A stretch of 64,000 nucleotides of DNA from NCBI GenBank assembly GCA_964536085.1, contig CAZHWR010000001.1, positions 62,001 through 126,000 of the forward strand. The letters are read 5' to 3'. The notes beneath the pieces were generated by a model. It saw only the letters and a program-made list of their open reading frames with translations. It was not told where the DNA came from and did not search any database. This DNA is from CAZHWR01 sp964536085. Its GTDB lineage: Bacteria > Bacillota > Clostridia > Oscillospirales > Ruminococcaceae. Made by a program: the position numbers and the translations under genes. This document shows, in pieces, positions 16,451-24,771 of the stretch (position 1 is the first letter of the stretch; every line of letters begins with the position of its first letter).

Positions 16451-17413
16451 TTATCGCGCGGCCGATTTATTATCGCTTTCATTATCGTTTTCAGACTGCT
16501 CCTTTATAATATAAAGCGGACGTCGTTTGGCTTCAAGATATGCCTTTGACAGATATCCTCCGATTATACCCAGGCAGAAAAGCTGAACGCCGCCAACAAA
16601 GAATACTATGCACGCAAGCGACGGCCATCCGCCTACAGGGTCGCCCCAAATTATGGTTTTGGCGATTATGACGCATATCATGATAAAGGCGATAAGGCAG
16701 AATAATATCCCGATAAACGACGCTATTGCAAGCGGGACTGAGGAAAAATCCATTATTCCCGAAATGGAGTATTTAAGCAGCTTGTGAAACGACCACTTGG
16801 TTTTCCCGGCGCTGCGTTTGTTGTTTTTATAGCTCAGCCACTCGGTTTTGAAGCCGACCCAGCTGAATATACCCTTAGAAAAGCGGTTGTATTCGCCGAC
16901 CGACAAAACAGCGTTTACCATAGTGCGGCTCATCAGCCTGAAATCCCGCGCGCCGCTTATAATCTCGGTGTCGGATATTTTGTTTATCAGCGAGTAAAAG
17001 CAGTTGGAAAAAAATGAGCGTACTACAGGCTCTCCCGAACGGTTAGTGCGGCGTGCGGCTACGCAGTCGCATTCGCCGGATTTTATTTTGCCGTACATTT
17101 CCCGGAGCAGCTCGGGCGGATCCTGCAAGTCCGCGTCCATCACGGCGCAGTAGTCCCCGCGCGAGGCTTTCAGCCCCGCGTACATCGCCGCTTCCTTGCC
17201 GAAGTTGCGCGAAAACGAAACGTGCTTCACGTTTTTATCGGCTATTTCAAGCTGCTTTACGGCGCTTAGCGTGCCGTCTGAAGAGCCGTCGTCCACAAAT
17301 ATTATTTCGTGGCAAACATCCATATCACTTAAAACGCCGTTGACGGCTTCATAGAATTTCGGAATGTTTTCCTGTTCGTTAAAGCTCGGTACGATAACGG
17401 AAATTTTGTCCAT
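16451..17413 (-). CDS. GT2 glycosyltransferase with two C-terminal membrane helices (GtrB/DPM1-like)
   Basis: 320 residues. GT-A catalytic domain (1-210): ISVIVPSFNEQENIP, the nucleotide-sugar Asp in IIFVDDGSSDGT, DxD-type metal site VMDADLQDPPELL, and GARDFRLMSRTMVNA. Two helices follow (about 225-300). This is the plan of polyprenyl-phosphate glycosyltransferases, which load a sugar onto undecaprenyl phosphate at the inner face of the membrane for later wall or glycan modification. The sugar cannot be told from sequence. SD AGGAGG about 12 bases upstream of ATG. It follows the C39-like peptidase gene by 100 bases. Confidence 0.88.
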   Translation of the reverse strand: MDKISVIVPSFNEQENIPKFYEAVNGVLSDMDVCHEIIFVDDGSSDGTLSAVKQLEIADKNVKHVSFSRNFGKEAAMYAGLKASRGDYCAVMDADLQDPPELLREMYGKIKSGECDCVAARRTNRSGEPVVRSFFSNCFYSLINKISDTEIISGARDFRLMSRTMVNAVLSVGEYNRFSKGIFSWVGFKTEWLSYKNNKRSAGKTKWSFHKLLKYSISGIMDFSSVPLAIASFIGILFCLIAFIMICVIIAKTIIWGDPVGGWPSLACIVFFVGGVQLFCLGIIGGYLSKAYLEAKRRPLYIIKEQSENDNESDNKSAAR

Positions 17414-17513
17414 TGCGTGACTGTTCCTCCTGCGGCATTAAATTTATCTATGCGGACAAATCAATTTTAACATACGCGCAGCTTCATGTCAAAACAGGCG
17501 GGCATACCGGCGG

Positions 17514-18359
17514 TCATTCGGATAGTATCACAAGCGCCTGATTGCCGAGCTCGTTGTAGCGCGCTTGAACAGTTTGCTTATCATAGCCTGTGTTTTGTCC
17601 TTGTAAAGGGTCGTTAAAATAATAGTTGTCTTCGTCATATCCCGTTAAAACAAGGCAGTGCTCGCCAGACGTCCAGGTGAAGTCAGAGCCGTCGGGGAGC
17701 GTCCAGCTTGAGCCGGATTTCGTCGGAGACATGTTTATACTTGCCCATACAATCACAGGAATCCCGTTGTCGATATATTTTCGGCAGAGTGCGTCAAGGC
17801 TTTCGCCGCTTTCGTCGACAACGCTCCCTTCGCCGTTTAAGCAGTCCTGCACGGCTGTTTTTATAACGCCGGAGTAACAGCCGTAGCCGTAACTTGAACG
17901 GGGATCTCCGACAAAGTAATAGTTCGGGTCAGGACCGTAGGTTACGCCGTTTTTATCATAAAATCCGCTTTGGGGAAGATAGCTGTCGATAAAATCACCG
18001 ACAGCTATATCAACGCCCGCAAAATTAAGCGCCATGACCGCGCTGACTGATTCGCACCCGGTGGGAAATTCGCCCTGTTGGCTAATATAAGGTACGGACA
18101 ATTTAACAGAGGAGGATTTTGCATTATCATCCGAAGGTTTTAAGGAACTGCCGGATTTGCCTTTTGCCGCAGTATCGACAGCTGAAGAGCTTACGGTGTT
18201 ATCTGTAGCACCCGGAAAAGCAAACGTATTCTCAGCGGCGGAAATATAGGCGGTCTTTGCCGCGTCAATACACAGCAGAGCAACTATAATAACGACAAGA
18301 GTGAAGCACAAAAATAATATTATGCGGCGCAAAGCCCTGTTTTTTCTTTTGCTGTTCAT
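17514..18359 (-). CDS. Membrane-anchored C39-like cysteine peptidase
   Basis: 281 residues. A basic start and one membrane anchor (about 12-34) are followed by a Ser-rich linker and a papain-like C39_2 domain: the putative nucleophile in FPTGCESVSAVMALNFAG (about residue 98), the His in SGEHCLVLTGYD, and the Asp/Asn in YYFNDPLQGQN. The type is common in Firmicutes as an extracytoplasmic enzyme of unknown substrate; it is not the bacteriocin-processing kind fused to ABC transporters. Its ribosome site AGGAGG (18367-18372, seven bases before ATG) is buried in the arm of a perfect 18-bp hairpin, which should strongly limit translation. Confidence 0.8.
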   Translation of the reverse strand: MNSKRKNRALRRIILFLCFTLVVIIVALLCIDAAKTAYISAAENTFAFPGATDNTVSSSAVDTAAKGKSGSSLKPSDDNAKSSSVKLSVPYISQQGEFPTGCESVSAVMALNFAGVDIAVGDFIDSYLPQSGFYDKNGVTYGPDPNYYFVGDPRSSYGYGCYSGVIKTAVQDCLNGEGSVVDESGESLDALCRKYIDNGIPVIVWASINMSPTKSGSSWTLPDGSDFTWTSGEHCLVLTGYDEDNYYFNDPLQGQNTGYDKQTVQARYNELGNQALVILSE

Positions 18360-18363
18360 AAAA

Positions 18364-18405
18364 AAGCCTCCTTTATGCTTTGTGATTAAAGCATAAAGGA
18401 GGCTT
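18364..18405 (-). terminator. Perfect 18-bp hairpin that also sequesters the next gene's ribosome site
   Basis: Arms 18364-18381 and 18388-18405 are exact inverted repeats with a 6-base loop. On the minus strand the hairpin is followed by a T-run and then the ATG of the C39-like gene. It can terminate the upstream two-component operon and mask AGGAGG at the same time. Confidence 0.8.
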
Positions 18406-18499
18406 GTATTTTAATTGTGTAATAGGGGTATCAAATTTGTACAACATAAGTATCAAAGTTGTATATTTTGTCCGCTGTGCAAAAATCGGTTTTATGCTG

Positions 18500-19246
18500 C
18501 TAGTTTTCTGTAACACTGTGTCGCTGTGTAACGTCTTGTTCAAAAATTGTGGCCGACATAAGATTGTCACAGAAAATGGTCATAAAATCAAATCCCTCAA
18601 ACAGAACGAAGTTTTCGCCTGTGTCTTTGAAGTTTTCATATTCACCGGAAGCAAATTCGTATACCGTAATATCCAAATCGTAATAATAGTTTTGGAGCAG
18701 TTTATTCAGTAATTGTATGGTATCACCGTCAATCAGATACTTACTGAAATTATCGCTTGCGCTGCTTGGGTCAAAAAGTATGAATAGCGGCAGCAAGTTT
18801 TGCTCTTCGTAGCATACTGTGACGCCGTCGAATTCGCAGACGTAAAAGTTTATCCAAGCAAGCTCGCTGTTGTAAATTGACATAAATTTATAGGCGGTGA
18901 ATTTTTTCGTCTTTGATTCTTCAAACTGTTTTCGGGCGTCGTCGGGAAAGTCGCCGGCGTTTGCATATACGCTGTCAAAAATTTCACCGCAGTCTTTGAT
19001 GTATTCGCTTTCGGTTTTACTGCTTTCTATACGAGTTGTGTTGGGCGTTTCTAAACTCTGCGAGATAATGTCGAAAATCTGGGCGGCGGTATAATTCTGC
19101 GCGCTTTGGATAAGCGGCGGCTCAAGTATCTGTCCGCGGGCGTTTTTACTGTTTTTATAGCTTTCGACTGCCGTCGGAAACAGCATAAAAAAAGCGGTAA
19201 GCGCGCAAAGAAGCAAAGCGGAAAAGATATATTTTGATTTTTTCAT
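18500..19246 (-). CDS. Exported protein of unknown function linked to a two-component system
   Basis: 248 residues, not recognised. A short basic start and hydrophobic segment (KYIFSALLLCALTAFFMLFPTAVESY) give a signal peptide or anchor; the rest is a soluble, mostly acidic domain outside the membrane (conserved-looking AWINFYVCEFDG, FDPSSASDNFSKYLIDG, NLMSATIFEQDVTQRH). It begins one base after the histidine kinase stop, so the two are translationally coupled. A third gene of this sort behind a sensor kinase is often an accessory sensor or regulator of the kinase. That role is inference from position only. Confidence 0.7.
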   Translation of the reverse strand: MKKSKYIFSALLLCALTAFFMLFPTAVESYKNSKNARGQILEPPLIQSAQNYTAAQIFDIISQSLETPNTTRIESSKTESEYIKDCGEIFDSVYANAGDFPDDARKQFEESKTKKFTAYKFMSIYNSELAWINFYVCEFDGVTVCYEEQNLLPLFILFDPSSASDNFSKYLIDGDTIQLLNKLLQNYYYDLDITVYEFASGEYENFKDTGENFVLFEGFDFMTIFCDNLMSATIFEQDVTQRHSVTEN

Positions 19247-19247
19247 T

Positions 19248-20690
19248 TCATCTTTCCTCCTTTTGGCTTTCGCTGTTTAGTCCGTTTATAAATTTGCCGC
19301 TGTAAAGCGTAAGCGAAAAGCTGACTGTGGTGCCTTTGCCGAGAGTGCTGTCAAAAACAAGCTCGGTATCGTGAAGATACGCTATTTGTCTGCAAAGCGC
19401 AAGACCCAGCCCTGCGCCGCCGAAAGCCCGGCTGCGGGACTTGTCCTCAGTGAAAAACGGCTCGGTTATTTTATTCAGGCTTTCTTTTTTTATACCCGTA
19501 CCTGAATCCAGCACGGATATAATGTATTTATCGCCGCAAATTTCGCCCCGAACGTAAACCGTTTGGCTTTTGCTTGAAGCCTTGCAGGCGTTTTCCGTGA
19601 GATTGTAAAGCAAAGAGAGCAAAAGCTCGTTTTCGCCCATAATAACCGCGCTTTGGTATTCGGTGATTATATCGACTGAAAATTTTTGCGAAACAAAATA
19701 AACTGATTTTTTAAAGCCTTCAAAGAATGCGTCGGTTCGGATGTTTGAAAGCTTGATTTCCTGATTTTTGAGTATGATAATATCAAGCAGACGCATTGAA
19801 AGCTGCTGCAAACGCTTGCCCTCGCGGTATATAGTGTCGGATATTTCACGCGTTTCGGCGGGCGGCAGGCTGTAGCTTCGCAGCATGTCGGCATAGCCTA
19901 TTATCGAGGTCATGGGGGTTTTGAGCTCGTGGGTAAAGTCCGCCACGAAGATGTCGCGTTTTTCTATTTCCTCACGCAGACCGTTGATATTGTCTGAAAC
20001 CGCCTGAGCCATTTTGTTAAAGCTATTTGTAAGCGCTTCGATTTCTTCGCTTGATTTGCTCTGCTTTGTTTCGGGAATACGGTTTTCGTAATTTCCGTCG
20101 GATATTTTGTCCGCGAGCCCGGCAAGCTCGGTTATGGGCTTTGCAAAATGCCGCGACAGGATAAAAAGAGCCACTCCGGCAAACACCGCTATCCCGAATA
20201 CCGTGCAGCCGTATATGGCTGTAAGACGTTTTTTTTGCAAAGAAAGCTGTGAAAGCGAACAGGAGGTGACGGAATAATATTTTTTGCCGGAATAATCCGT
20301 TCGGCATACGGCGACGATCTGTGAACCGTCTGAAGAGCTTGTGAAAAAGTAGCCCTGTCCGAGATTTTCCAAATCGTATACAAAGGAGGAATCGTCAAAA
20401 TGCGCGGGCAAGTCATCCTCGGCGTATATTGCGAGCTCGTCGGTTTTTTCCGTGCTGCATATTTTTGCAATATTCTGTTGGATTTCCGATTTGCGGGATT
20501 TAACGTCCGTTCCCTGATTGAAATATGTCATAAGCATTTCGCCGCTGTAACGGTTGGTGGTTACGGCTCGCTGGACAACGCTGTCCAGCATCGATGATAC
20601 CGCAAGCTCCAACAGCGCAATGCCGCCTGTGCCTGCGCTTATTATAACTATTACATATGTGACGAAGAAAATCTTCCAGGCAAGCTTCAT
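19248..20690 (-). CDS. Sensor histidine kinase
   Basis: 480 residues. TM1 (about 8-30), an extracellular sensor region (31-160), TM2 (about 161-182, TAIYGCTVFGIAVFAGVALFIL), HAMP (183-240), dimerisation/phosphoacceptor domain with the His in VADFTHELKTPMTSIIGYADM (about 260), and HATPase_c with N-box ENACKAS, DSGTGIKKES and GGAGLGLALCRQIA. The autophosphorylated His passes phosphate to the response regulator encoded upstream. The signal is unknown. It ends ...ESQKEER, one base before the third gene of the operon. Confidence 0.92.
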   Translation of the reverse strand: MKLAWKIFFVTYVIVIISAGTGGIALLELAVSSMLDSVVQRAVTTNRYSGEMLMTYFNQGTDVKSRKSEIQQNIAKICSTEKTDELAIYAEDDLPAHFDDSSFVYDLENLGQGYFFTSSSDGSQIVAVCRTDYSGKKYYSVTSCSLSQLSLQKKRLTAIYGCTVFGIAVFAGVALFILSRHFAKPITELAGLADKISDGNYENRIPETKQSKSSEEIEALTNSFNKMAQAVSDNINGLREEIEKRDIFVADFTHELKTPMTSIIGYADMLRSYSLPPAETREISDTIYREGKRLQQLSMRLLDIIILKNQEIKLSNIRTDAFFEGFKKSVYFVSQKFSVDIITEYQSAVIMGENELLLSLLYNLTENACKASSKSQTVYVRGEICGDKYIISVLDSGTGIKKESLNKITEPFFTEDKSRSRAFGGAGLGLALCRQIAYLHDTELVFDSTLGKGTTVSFSLTLYSGKFINGLNSESQKEER

Positions 20691-20739
20691 TTATAATATC
20701 TTCCTTCATTTAAGATTTTGGATTTTATGTTTTATAAAG

Positions 20740-20782
20740 CAGATTAAAGGAATGAAAGCTTTGCTTTCATTCCTTTAATCTG
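20740..20782 (-). repeat. Perfect 20-bp inverted repeat at the regulator/kinase junction
   Basis: Arms 20740-20759 and 20763-20782 are exact complements around TTT and include the last codons of the response regulator. On the minus strand the downstream sequence CTTTATAAAA is only weakly T-rich, so it may be a leaky terminator or mRNA-stabilising stem that sets regulator above kinase. Confidence 0.6.
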
Positions 20783-21420
20783 TATCCGACCTTGTATACC
20801 GACTGGATCTCGTTTGCAAGTCCCAGCTTTTTTCTGAGCCGCTGTACATGCAGGTCTACTGTTCTTGTGTCGCCGAAATACGGCTCGTCCCACACCTTTT
20901 CGTATATCGTTTCCCTGTAAAGCGCTATGCCGCGGTTTTGGGCAAAATACAAAAGCATGTCAAATTCCTTTAAGGTCAGTTCGACGGGCTCGCCATGTTT
21001 TTGAACAGTCCTGGATACAGTGTCTATCGTCACGTCGCCGATGGTGATATAACGCTGTGTTTTGTTGTAGCGGCGGAGCACCACTTCGACTCTTGCAAGC
21101 AGCTCTTGAATATCAAACGGTTTTACAATATAATCGTCCGCGCCGTCTTTCAACCCTTTAACGCGGTCGCTAACGTTTGCTTTTGCGGTTATGAAAATTA
21201 CCGGAGTACCGTATTCCTTTATATAAGGCAGAAGCTCAAAACCGGAAACGCCGGGCAGCATAATATCCAGCAGCACAAGATCAAAGCTTTCGTTTTCTAT
21301 AAGCTCGCATGCGCTTATACCGTCAAAAACCGATCTGCACTGGTACCCGTTTTTGCCGAGGCTCAGCGTTATCAGCTTTGATATAGCTTCATTGTCCTCA
21401 ACGATTAAAATTTTATTCAT
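20767..21420 (-). CDS. OmpR/PhoB-family response regulator
   Basis: 217 residues. Receiver domain (1-115) with acidic pocket EDNE, phospho-acceptor Asp in DLVLLDIMLPGV (about 51), Thr in VIFITAKA and Lys in DDYIVKPFDIQEL. Winged-helix DNA-binding domain (125-217) with ELTLKEFDMLLYFAQNRG, DTRTVDLHVQRLRKKLG and YKVGYRLKE. Cognate of the kinase 76 bases downstream. Target genes are unknown; autoregulation of this three-gene operon is likely. Confidence 0.94.
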   Translation of the reverse strand: MNKILIVEDNEAISKLITLSLGKNGYQCRSVFDGISACELIENESFDLVLLDIMLPGVSGFELLPYIKEYGTPVIFITAKANVSDRVKGLKDGADDYIVKPFDIQELLARVEVVLRRYNKTQRYITIGDVTIDTVSRTVQKHGEPVELTLKEFDMLLYFAQNRGIALYRETIYEKVWDEPYFGDTRTVDLHVQRLRKKLGLANEIQSVYKVGYRLKE

Positions 21421-21609
21421 ATTGCGTTTGCTCCTTCACAGTGATTAAACGAAATACTTGTATCAGAATTGTATCACAAATTCGGCGTAAAAAAAATCAA
21501 AACAAATTTTGGAAATCATTATATGCAAAAAACCGTAAAATTTACTGTATAAACTTTCCGTAAAATCAAACACTATTTTTGCTTAAATTTGATTAAGGGA
21601 GATTTATAT

Positions 21610-22152
21610 ATGAAAGCTACAGGAATTGTAAGACGGATCGATGATTTGGGCAGAGTTGTGATTCCGAAGGAAATCCGACGCACCATGCGGATACGTGAGG
21701 GCGACCCGCTTGAAATATACACAAGTCCCGACGGCGAGGTCGTGTTTAAAAAATATTCGCCGATAGGGGAAATTTCGCTGTTTGCATGCCAATATGCACA
21801 GGTTTTAAACAAATTCGGCGGGCTTCCTGCAATCGTGTGCGACAGGGATCATGTTATCGCCGTGAGCGGGCTGCCCAAAAAGGATGTTTTGGACAGGCGG
21901 GTGTCGCCCGAACTTGAGGACGCGATGAACAAGCGCCGAACGATAGCCGTAACTCATTCCGATGATGAAAGAATACAGCCTGTTGAAGGTATAGAAAGAA
22001 CGGTGCTCGCATGCGCTCCAATCCTTGCGTCGGGAGATGTTAGCGGATGCGTTATGTTCGTTTCATCGGATCAAGACAGCAAGGCAGGTGAAATCCAGGT
22101 CAAGCTGATTGAATCCGCCGCGAGCTTTCTCGGAAAGCAGATGGAGGAGTAA
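21610..22152 (+). CDS. spoVT: Stage V sporulation protein T (AbrB-type regulator)
   Basis: 180 residues. The N-terminal AbrB swapped-hairpin domain reads MKATGIVRRIDDLGRVVIPKEIRRTMRIREGDPLEIY, a near-signature sequence of SpoVT. A GAF-like domain (about 56-178) follows, with FGGLPAIVCDRDHVIAVSG and ACAPILASGDVSGCVMFVS. In B. subtilis SpoVT is made in the forespore under sigma-G and tunes late sporulation genes. Start at ATG 21610 with GGGAG upstream; the longer frame from 21589 adds seven non-conserved residues. Monocistronic, followed by a hairpin at 22153-22187. Confidence 0.95.
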   Translation: MKATGIVRRIDDLGRVVIPKEIRRTMRIREGDPLEIYTSPDGEVVFKKYSPIGEISLFACQYAQVLNKFGGLPAIVCDRDHVIAVSGLPKKDVLDRRVSPELEDAMNKRRTIAVTHSDDERIQPVEGIERTVLACAPILASGDVSGCVMFVSSDQDSKAGEIQVKLIESAASFLGKQMEE

Positions 22153-22187
22153 ATAACAAATGAAAACTTCATGTTTTCATTTGTTAT
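22153..22187 (+). terminator. Hairpin after spoVT
   Basis: ATAACAAATGAAAAC and its complement flank TTCAT directly behind the TAA; a short T-rich stretch (GAGTTTTTC) follows. Confidence 0.6.
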
Positions 22188-22202
22188 GTTGAGTTTTTCT
22201 TT

Positions 22203-22260
22203 ATGCGCCGTAAAGCGCGGCGCATAATTTGCTTTGCAAACCGCAAAACTCACGGCAGGG
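22203..22260 (+). repeat. Two-hairpin intergenic repeat, copy B
   Basis: Second copy of the element at 7405-7465: GCGCCGTAA...GGCGC, then GCTTTGC-5 nt-GCAAAAC, ending in GGCAGG, with no length change between copies. It fills most of the 333-base gap between spoVT and the next gene, with terminators on both sides. Confidence 0.6.
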
Positions 22261-22280
22261 CGCTTTGTTTAAGCAGTCAA

Positions 22281-22308
22281 ACGGAGAGTGAACTCTCCGT
22301 TTTTTTAT
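22281..22308 (+). terminator. Rho-independent terminator
   Basis: ACGGAGAG-TGAA-CTCTCCGT followed by seven T residues, about 130 bases behind spoVT. Confidence 0.85.
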
Positions 22309-22485
22309 TTGTCAGGGAGATGGCGGCAAAAGATTGCACAAAAATAAACGAGTTTAATTGTCAGATATTACGATTTAAAATTTGGAAGAGTGAAAATGCT
22401 TGAAATATGTTTAATATTGTGTGAAAATGAGTTAAAGTTAAGCGCAAAGATGGGTTTGCGCCGGTTAAACGAAAGGGATGATTTT

Positions 22486-23922
22486 GTGTTCAAAAAGATA
22501 TGTGCGGCACTGCTTGCCGCGAGCCTTGCTGTATCTGCCTGCGCGGTTTCGGCGTTCGCCGAGGAAGCTATAGCGGATAAATACGGCGTTATCGGTTATG
22601 TTACCGGCGCTCAAATGGCCGAGGACGAAGGCTGGACATGGGACAACTCAGTCGAGAAAAGGGCTGAGGGAGATTCATTGTTCATGGGTGCGATAGGCGA
22701 CATAAACGCCGGAAACTTCACCGGCGCTAATATCAGCGATATGCTCGACGGCAAGGAGCTTCCCGACGGTACATATAAAATCGTATTTTTGGCGCAGTAT
22801 ACGTATGTTAAAGACAAAACCGAGCCGTTTATTATTAAGCTGTACGGTGAGCAGTCTTCAACAGCGTCAAGCGACTCGCTGACGTTCACACAGACAGAAT
22901 TACAACCGTACGACGGCGAAGCCATTTCAATGGTGGCTGTTGTTGATCTTTCGGGAGAAGCCGCTTTAAATTATGCTATCGGCGGATGGCATTCCTCTGC
23001 TTTTGGCGGAAAAATCGACAAGGTTGTTCTTGCAAGCGCCGATTGTGATGTTATATCGGCTTTTCCCGATTATACTTTGGTAAAAGAAGCGCCGATTGGA
23101 GGTAATCAGTTCTCAGGCGTTGTTGAAGAGGGCTCCTGGACTGTATCAGACGGAACTGCGACTTATGCTCCGGATGTTACCGGAGTCACGCTCAGTCAGA
23201 CAAACGTTTCTGTTACGATAGGAAGCACAGTTCAGCTTACGGCTGCGGTTCAGCCCGCGGATACGGATGAAACGGTCGAGTGGAGTTCGCTCAATGAGGA
23301 TGTAGCCACTGTTGATGCAAACGGTGTTGTAACGGGCGTTAAAGAAGGAATTGCAACAATAAAAGCTTCCGCCGGCGGAATTGAAGCGATTTGCTTCGTT
23401 GAGGTTAAGCAAAAGGCAGTTACTCCGGCAACTGTTGCGGTTACAGGCGTTAAGGCTTCTAAAACATCCGTGTCTCTTGTTGCAGGTAAAAGTACTACGG
23501 TTAAAGTGACTGTAAGCCCTTCAAACGCGACCGACAAAACGGTTCAATGGAGTTCCAGCAAGCCGAGCGTTGCAAGCGTTTCTAACGGTAAAATCACGGC
23601 AAAGAAGCCGGGAAAGGCAGTCATTACCGTTAAGACCGGAGGAAAAACAGCTACGATTAAGGTTACGGTAAAGCCGAAGCAGGTCACGAATTTGAAAGTA
23701 ACTGCTAAAATGGGCAAGGCGGTAATCAAATTCAAAAAGGTAACAGGCGCGACGAAGTATCAGGTAGTGTTCACAAGCGGTAAGAAAACGGTTAAAAAGA
23801 CAGTTAAGAAATCAGGTAAAACCATTAAGATTAAAAAGGGCAGTTATAAAGTCAAGGTTCGCGCATACGGTGCGGGACAGTACGGAAAGTACAGCAAGAA
23901 TGTCAAGGTTAAAGTAAAATAG
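22486..23922 (+). CDS. Secreted surface protein with two Big2 Ig-like repeats
   Basis: 478 residues from a GTG start at 22486 (GAAAGGGA seven bases upstream; the upstream ATG frame lacks an SD). The signal peptide ends SAFA. Residues 30-215 form an unrecognised N-terminal domain rich in Gly/Asp (GYVTGAQMAEDEGWTWD, FMGAIGDINAG), perhaps a carbohydrate-binding sandwich. Two Big2 domains follow (about 225-310 and 315-400; VTLSQTNVSVTIGSTVQL, VEWSSLNEDVATVDANG, WSSSKPSVASVSNGK). A Lys-rich fibronectin-III-like end (VTNLKVTAKMGKAVIKFKKV...) completes it. No sortase or SLH motif. The basic tail, like those of the sulfatase and galactosidase, may hold it on the wall. Function unknown. Confidence 0.8.
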   Translation: MFKKICAALLAASLAVSACAVSAFAEEAIADKYGVIGYVTGAQMAEDEGWTWDNSVEKRAEGDSLFMGAIGDINAGNFTGANISDMLDGKELPDGTYKIVFLAQYTYVKDKTEPFIIKLYGEQSSTASSDSLTFTQTELQPYDGEAISMVAVVDLSGEAALNYAIGGWHSSAFGGKIDKVVLASADCDVISAFPDYTLVKEAPIGGNQFSGVVEEGSWTVSDGTATYAPDVTGVTLSQTNVSVTIGSTVQLTAAVQPADTDETVEWSSLNEDVATVDANGVVTGVKEGIATIKASAGGIEAICFVEVKQKAVTPATVAVTGVKASKTSVSLVAGKSTTVKVTVSPSNATDKTVQWSSSKPSVASVSNGKITAKKPGKAVITVKTGGKTATIKVTVKPKQVTNLKVTAKMGKAVIKFKKVTGATKYQVVFTSGKKTVKKTVKKSGKTIKIKKGSYKVKVRAYGAGQYGKYSKNVKVKVK

Positions 23923-23935
23923 CAATAGATTGTTT

Positions 23936-23970
23936 AAAAACCGTCTCCCAAATTTCGGGAGACGGTTTTT
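23936..23970 (+). terminator. Terminator after the Big2 protein gene
   Basis: AAAAACCGTCTCCC and its complement flank AAATTTC, with T5 behind. Confidence 0.9.
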
Positions 23971-23981
23971 GCGCGCGTATT

Positions 23982-24290
23982 TTAAAGTGATTCAAAACGC
24001 TTCGCGCCCGAGGTCATAAGATATCTGTGCATCAGCGCGCACGCCGCCGCGACTATAACCGAGAACAAAAGCGCGAACACTGCCGCCGACATAAAAAGCC
24101 AACAGCCGCAGGCGTAGATTATTATCGATATGAAGACCGAGCCCATGGAAGCAAGCATGGTGATTATAACTGAAGGGCTTTGCTTTATCACGGCGTTTTC
24201 GTTTACATAGTCAAATTTTGGGAAATGCAGGTTGATTATTACTCCGAGCAGTGCAAAACGCGGTGAACACCGTCGGAAGCACAATGATGT
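23982..24290 (-). pseudogene. C-terminal remnant of a polytopic membrane protein
   Basis: The minus strand encodes the last ~90 residues of a membrane protein (LLGVIINLHFPKFDYVNE... to YLMTSGAKRFESL) with two strong hydrophobic segments. Further upstream the coding sense continues in another frame (IIVLPTVFTA) and then stops near 24290, where unrelated AT-rich DNA begins. So it is truncated and probably frameshifted. The INLxFPKFD motif followed by a two-helix end resembles the permease end of ABC-2-like exporters, but that is a weak recall-based guess. No start codon or SD is left. Confidence 0.5.
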
Positions 24291-24328
24291 GTAGATATCA
24301 ACGGTTAAATACGGATCATATCGAATTG

Positions 24329-24769
24329 ATGAGCCATCTGATGGATATATCAATGTTGGATTTGTGGAAAGTTAAAAAAAGGAATGGAAAGAGGCTGGAT
24401 ACATTGCAGATTAGCAGTTATTGGAACGCATATAAAGAGTTGTTTAAACCGCAGGCTTGCTCTTGGTGCGGCAAAGTGTGCATATCGTATCATAAAAAGC
24501 GAAAATTGAGATATTCATGGTTGCATGCTTCGTATTTTCGAAAATGAAAATGCCTAAATTGTGGTGAAGATATTAAAATAAGGCGAACAGTATGATCTAT
24601 TATATGTTTTTTTATTATTGGAATTATAAGAGCCTGTAGTATTGTTATAAATGTTTTATCCAGTGAATTCATACAATCGTGCAAAAAAAATGTTATTGCT
24701 GTATTGTGGGCTGCTTTTGATGATGTTTATGCCGTTCCGACTGCTAAGATAATAAAGGATAAAGGATAG
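24329..24769 (+). pseudogene. Zinc-ribbon membrane protein gene interrupted by two in-frame TGA codons
   Basis: One frame runs from ATG 24329 (or 24341/24353) to TAG 24767-24769 and is broken only by TGA at 24545 and 24593. The pieces make one sensible protein: a basic N-terminus, CSWCG...(30 residues)...CLNCG zinc-ribbon knuckles, then a membrane helix (SIICFFIIGIIRAC) and a short tail. Both TGAs stand where Trp would fit well (FRK-x-KCLNCG and RRTV-x-SIICFF), and five TGG codons are used elsewhere in the frame. The DNA is more AT-rich than its surroundings. Either a decaying gene or foreign DNA using TGA as sense. Not otherwise recognised. Confidence 0.45.
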
Positions 24770-24771
24770 TA

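Noticed and set aside
1636..24595. TGA read as a sense codon throughout this genome
   Set aside because: Well-conserved genes here end at TGA where their families end (holA and the toprim gene at ATGA overlaps, the BceS-like kinase, the galactosidase). Genome-wide recoding is therefore excluded; only local explanations remain for the internal TGAs.
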